7,944 nt of DNA from CAYZJD01 sp964478455 (GTDB lineage: Bacteria; Acidobacteriota; Terriglobia; Bryobacterales; Bryobacteraceae). How positions within the stretch are numbered: the stretch's first letter is position 1; the number at the start of each line of letters is the position of its first letter. The DNA lies in the NCBI GenBank assembly GCA_964478455.1, contig CAYZJD010000212.1:1-7944 (forward strand), given 5' to 3'. Below, one piece after another: positions 6,362-7,944 of the stretch. A program made the position numbers and the translations under genes. The notes below the pieces were generated by a model. It made no database searches and was not told where the DNA came from. It saw only the letters and a list, made by a program, of their open reading frames with translations.

Positions 6362-6393
6362 ACTATATCAGAAATGTGGCTGGTGAGTGGCAA
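6362..6393 (-). promoter_or_regulatory. Possible sigma-70 type promoter of the hydroxylase operon
   Basis: On the minus strand TTGCCA (6388-6393) is a five-of-six match to the -35 consensus. Downstream lies an AT-rich stretch, GATATAGT, that offers either GATATA with 18-bp spacing or TATAGT (6362-6367) with 20-bp spacing. The stretch stands out as the most AT-rich part of the 206-bp gap, and would give a leader of about 60 nt before GTG 6295. Acidobacterial promoters are poorly known to me, so this is a modest guess. Confidence 0.35.
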
Positions 6394-6465
6394 GCGGCAG
6401 GCCGGTCTGGCGGAGGCCGCGGCCCGTGGAGCGAGGGCTTCCCCGCCCGCTTTCGCCTGACATGA

Positions 6466-6493
6466 GCCCGTCAAGCCCGAAGGCTTGACGGGC
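6466..6493 (-). terminator. Hairpin with UUCG loop after the TonB-dependent receptor
   Basis: The 12-base arms 6466-6477 and 6482-6493 are perfect inverted repeats. On the minus strand the loop reads TTCG closed by C-G pairs, the very stable C(UUCG)G tetraloop. The hairpin begins 8 nt after the receptor stop codon at 6502, an ideal place for a terminator. It is followed by TCATGTCAGG, so a U-tract is missing; termination may need a factor, or the hairpin may protect the mRNA 3' end. Confidence 0.65.
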
Positions 6494-6501
6494 GATCCGC
6501 A

Positions 6502-7944
6502 TCAGAAGTAGAGATGCAACCCAAGCTGGATGGTTCTGTTGGCGACAGACGTCCGAGTGATTCTCGAGAAGCTGCCGCTCGTCAGGTCTCCATTCGGCTC
6601 AGCGAACTGCGGATGATTCGGCATATTGAAGAAATCCGCGCGGAACTGGAGGCGCGTCTCTTCGCCGGCCGGAATCCGGAAGTCCTTCTGTACCGAGAAA
6701 TCGAGATTGTTGACACCAGGGTTCCGAACCGAGGAGAAGTAACGCGGCGCGTCGCCAAACGCTTTCAAGGTGTCAAATGGCCCCGTCGGAGTCAGCAAGC
6801 CCGGCGCCGGACAATTCCCGGAGAAGTCGAACGCGTTCTTGTCAAACCAGTGGTCGATTGTCTGCTGAAAACCCGAGGCGAGCGGATCGGACAGCATCAT
6901 GGGACGATTGGTCAGCGTGTGCGCCGCGTTGCAGTATCCGTAACTGTTGTCCAGGATCCCGAAAGGGGAACCGCTGCTGATCGTGTATACGGCGGTCGCG
7001 CGCCAGCCGCCCAGCACCTGGCTGGCCGCGCCTCGATTGATCCACCTCTTCCCGGGGCCAAACGGCAGTTCCACAATGGGCGCGACGGTCAAACGAGCGG
7101 GTATGTCGCCGGCGCTGACTGAACGGTCCGCCCGGCGGTTATAGAAATCCCGTCCCAGGACATCGAGCGACCAGAATCCACCCCAGTCGGACGAGGAATC
7201 GTCGATCAGCTTGCTCCAGGTGAAGTTCGCCAAGACAGAGAAGCTGCGGGAGAAGCGACGCTCCAATTTCGCCTGCATGGAGTGGTACGAAGAACTGGAG
7301 AGCCCCCAGTATCCGGGATTGACTACCAGGTCCCAGATTGATCCTCCGGCCGCATTCACTTTTTCGGAGGCCAAGGGACAGTACGGGCTGGTCGTCGCGT
7401 CCCAGCCAAGCTCCGCGGTGCTCTGCGGGGACTGCTGGCACATGTTGTAAGCATAGTTGACCGGCAAATGGAGACCACGGCTGCCGACATATGCTAACTG
7501 AGCGACCGTGACCGCCCCGAACTGTTTCTCCAGGGTGAAGTTCCAAAGCTGGACATACGTTGGCGTTTGCTTGCGGGGTGCGTACAGCGACCACGACACG
7601 TTGCTGGTCACCGGCAGCGGGGCTTTGATCGCCGACGGATCCGGGTTCAGAATCGGCGGCAAATTCGACCAGTCGGTTCCGCCGGTGATGGAGGTGTTGG
7701 CGAGCGGGTAGGGGCCCGCCTCGGCATCGCCTGCGCGGCCGTGGCCGATGGCGGACGGATACATGATGCCGTAACCGCCGCGGACCACGAATGTGCTGAC
7801 CGGGTTCCAGGCGAAGCCAACTCGCGGTCCAAACTGCTTGCGCGAGGGATCGAACGGCGTGTCCGGCGCGTTGACCCCGAACTGCTCCCATTCAGCCTTG
7901 AATGGATTGAAGAACGCCAATCCGCTGTGTATCTCATGGAAGGA
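6502..7944 (-). CDS. TonB-dependent receptor, Oar-like, C-terminal part of beta-barrel (partial)
   Basis: The frame is open from the right edge of the window to TGA at 6502, giving 480 residues of a protein whose N-terminus (signal, carboxypeptidase-regulatory-like domain, plug) lies outside. The fragment has the style of large Acidobacteriota receptors: FGPRVGFAWNP followed by VVRGGYGIMYP early on, LWNFTLEKQFG and AYVGSRG further in, then NFTWSKLIDDSSS. The last strands are LQFRADFFNMPNHPQF and IQLGLHLYF, ending in the C-terminal Phe expected of outer-membrane barrels. A TTG near 7920 is not a start because the frame continues upstream in the same style. Such receptors take up large or scarce nutrients with TonB energy, or serve surface functions; the substrate is unknown and no SusD-like partner is visible. 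It is separated from the hydroxylase operon by a terminator-like hairpin. Confidence 0.88.
   Translation of the reverse strand, partial: SFHEIHSGLAFFNPFKAEWEQFGVNAPDTPFDPSRKQFGPRVGFAWNPVSTFVVRGGYGIMYPSAIGHGRAGDAEAGPYPLANTSITGGTDWSNLPPILNPDPSAIKAPLPVTSNVSWSLYAPRKQTPTYVQLWNFTLEKQFGAVTVAQLAYVGSRGLHLPVNYAYNMCQQSPQSTAELGWDATTSPYCPLASEKVNAAGGSIWDLVVNPGYWGLSSSSYHSMQAKLERRFSRSFSVLANFTWSKLIDDSSSDWGGFWSLDVLGRDFYNRRADRSVSAGDIPARLTVAPIVELPFGPGKRWINRGAASQVLGGWRATAVYTISSGSPFGILDNSYGYCNAAHTLTNRPMMLSDPLASGFQQTIDHWFDKNAFDFSGNCPAPGLLTPTGPFDTLKAFGDAPRYFSSVRNPGVNNLDFSVQKDFRIPAGEETRLQFRADFFNMPNHPQFAEPNGDLTSGSFSRITRTSVANRTIQLGLHLYF

Noticed and set aside
6415..6424. GGCCGCGGCC palindrome in the gap before the hydroxylase operon
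   Set aside because: A ten-base GC palindrome without a second copy or clear position relative to the promoter is expected by chance here.
1..7944. CRISPR array, insertion sequence, tRNA, rRNA or defence system
   Set aside because: No spaced direct repeats, transposase, nuclease or RNA-gene signatures were seen on either strand.

Overview
The window is GC-rich and every gene I can support lies on the minus strand. The gene set suggests a soil-type Acidobacteriota, perhaps of the Bryobacter/Solibacter kind: an Oar-like TonB-dependent outer-membrane receptor, a Tat-exported molybdenum hydroxylase and a secreted DUF1326-like protein. That taxonomic guess rests on protein style only; there is no rRNA or other marker here.

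Layout in transcription order (high to low coordinates): (1) the C-terminal 480 codons of a TonB-dependent receptor (6502-7944, N-terminus outside the window), ended by a hairpin with a UUCG loop; (2) a 206-bp gap with that terminator and a possible promoter; (3) a tightly packed operon for a three-subunit molybdenum hydroxylase of the xanthine dehydrogenase / PaoABC (YagTSR) type: [2Fe-2S] subunit with a Tat signal (5657-6295), molybdopterin subunit (3523-5664), FAD subunit (2542-3522), and then an unrecognised 71-residue protein with four cysteines (2322-2537); (4) a very GC-rich hairpin that probably ends this operon; (5) a secreted DUF1326-like protein (1540-2223); (6) a GDP-mannose 4,6-dehydratase, gmd (475-1464), followed 4 bp later by (7) the N-terminal part of a multi-pass membrane protein that resembles GT-C glycosyltransferases (1-470, runs off the window).

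The three hydroxylase subunits should form one complex. Electrons from substrate oxidation at the molybdenum centre would pass through two [2Fe-2S] clusters to FAD. Only the Fe-S subunit has an export signal, so the other subunits would be carried to the periplasm with it, as is known for E. coli PaoABC. Two details are unusual. The FAD subunit keeps only two cysteines where PaoB-type subunits bind a [4Fe-4S] cluster, and a small four-cysteine protein is coupled to the end of the operon. No molybdenum-cofactor insertion chaperone (XdhC/PaoD type) is present in the window. The gmd/membrane protein pair belongs to surface-glycan synthesis and appears unrelated to the hydroxylase.

I see no tRNA, rRNA, CRISPR array, insertion sequence or phage gene. 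The best candidate for something undescribed is the four-cysteine protein together with the altered FAD subunit.
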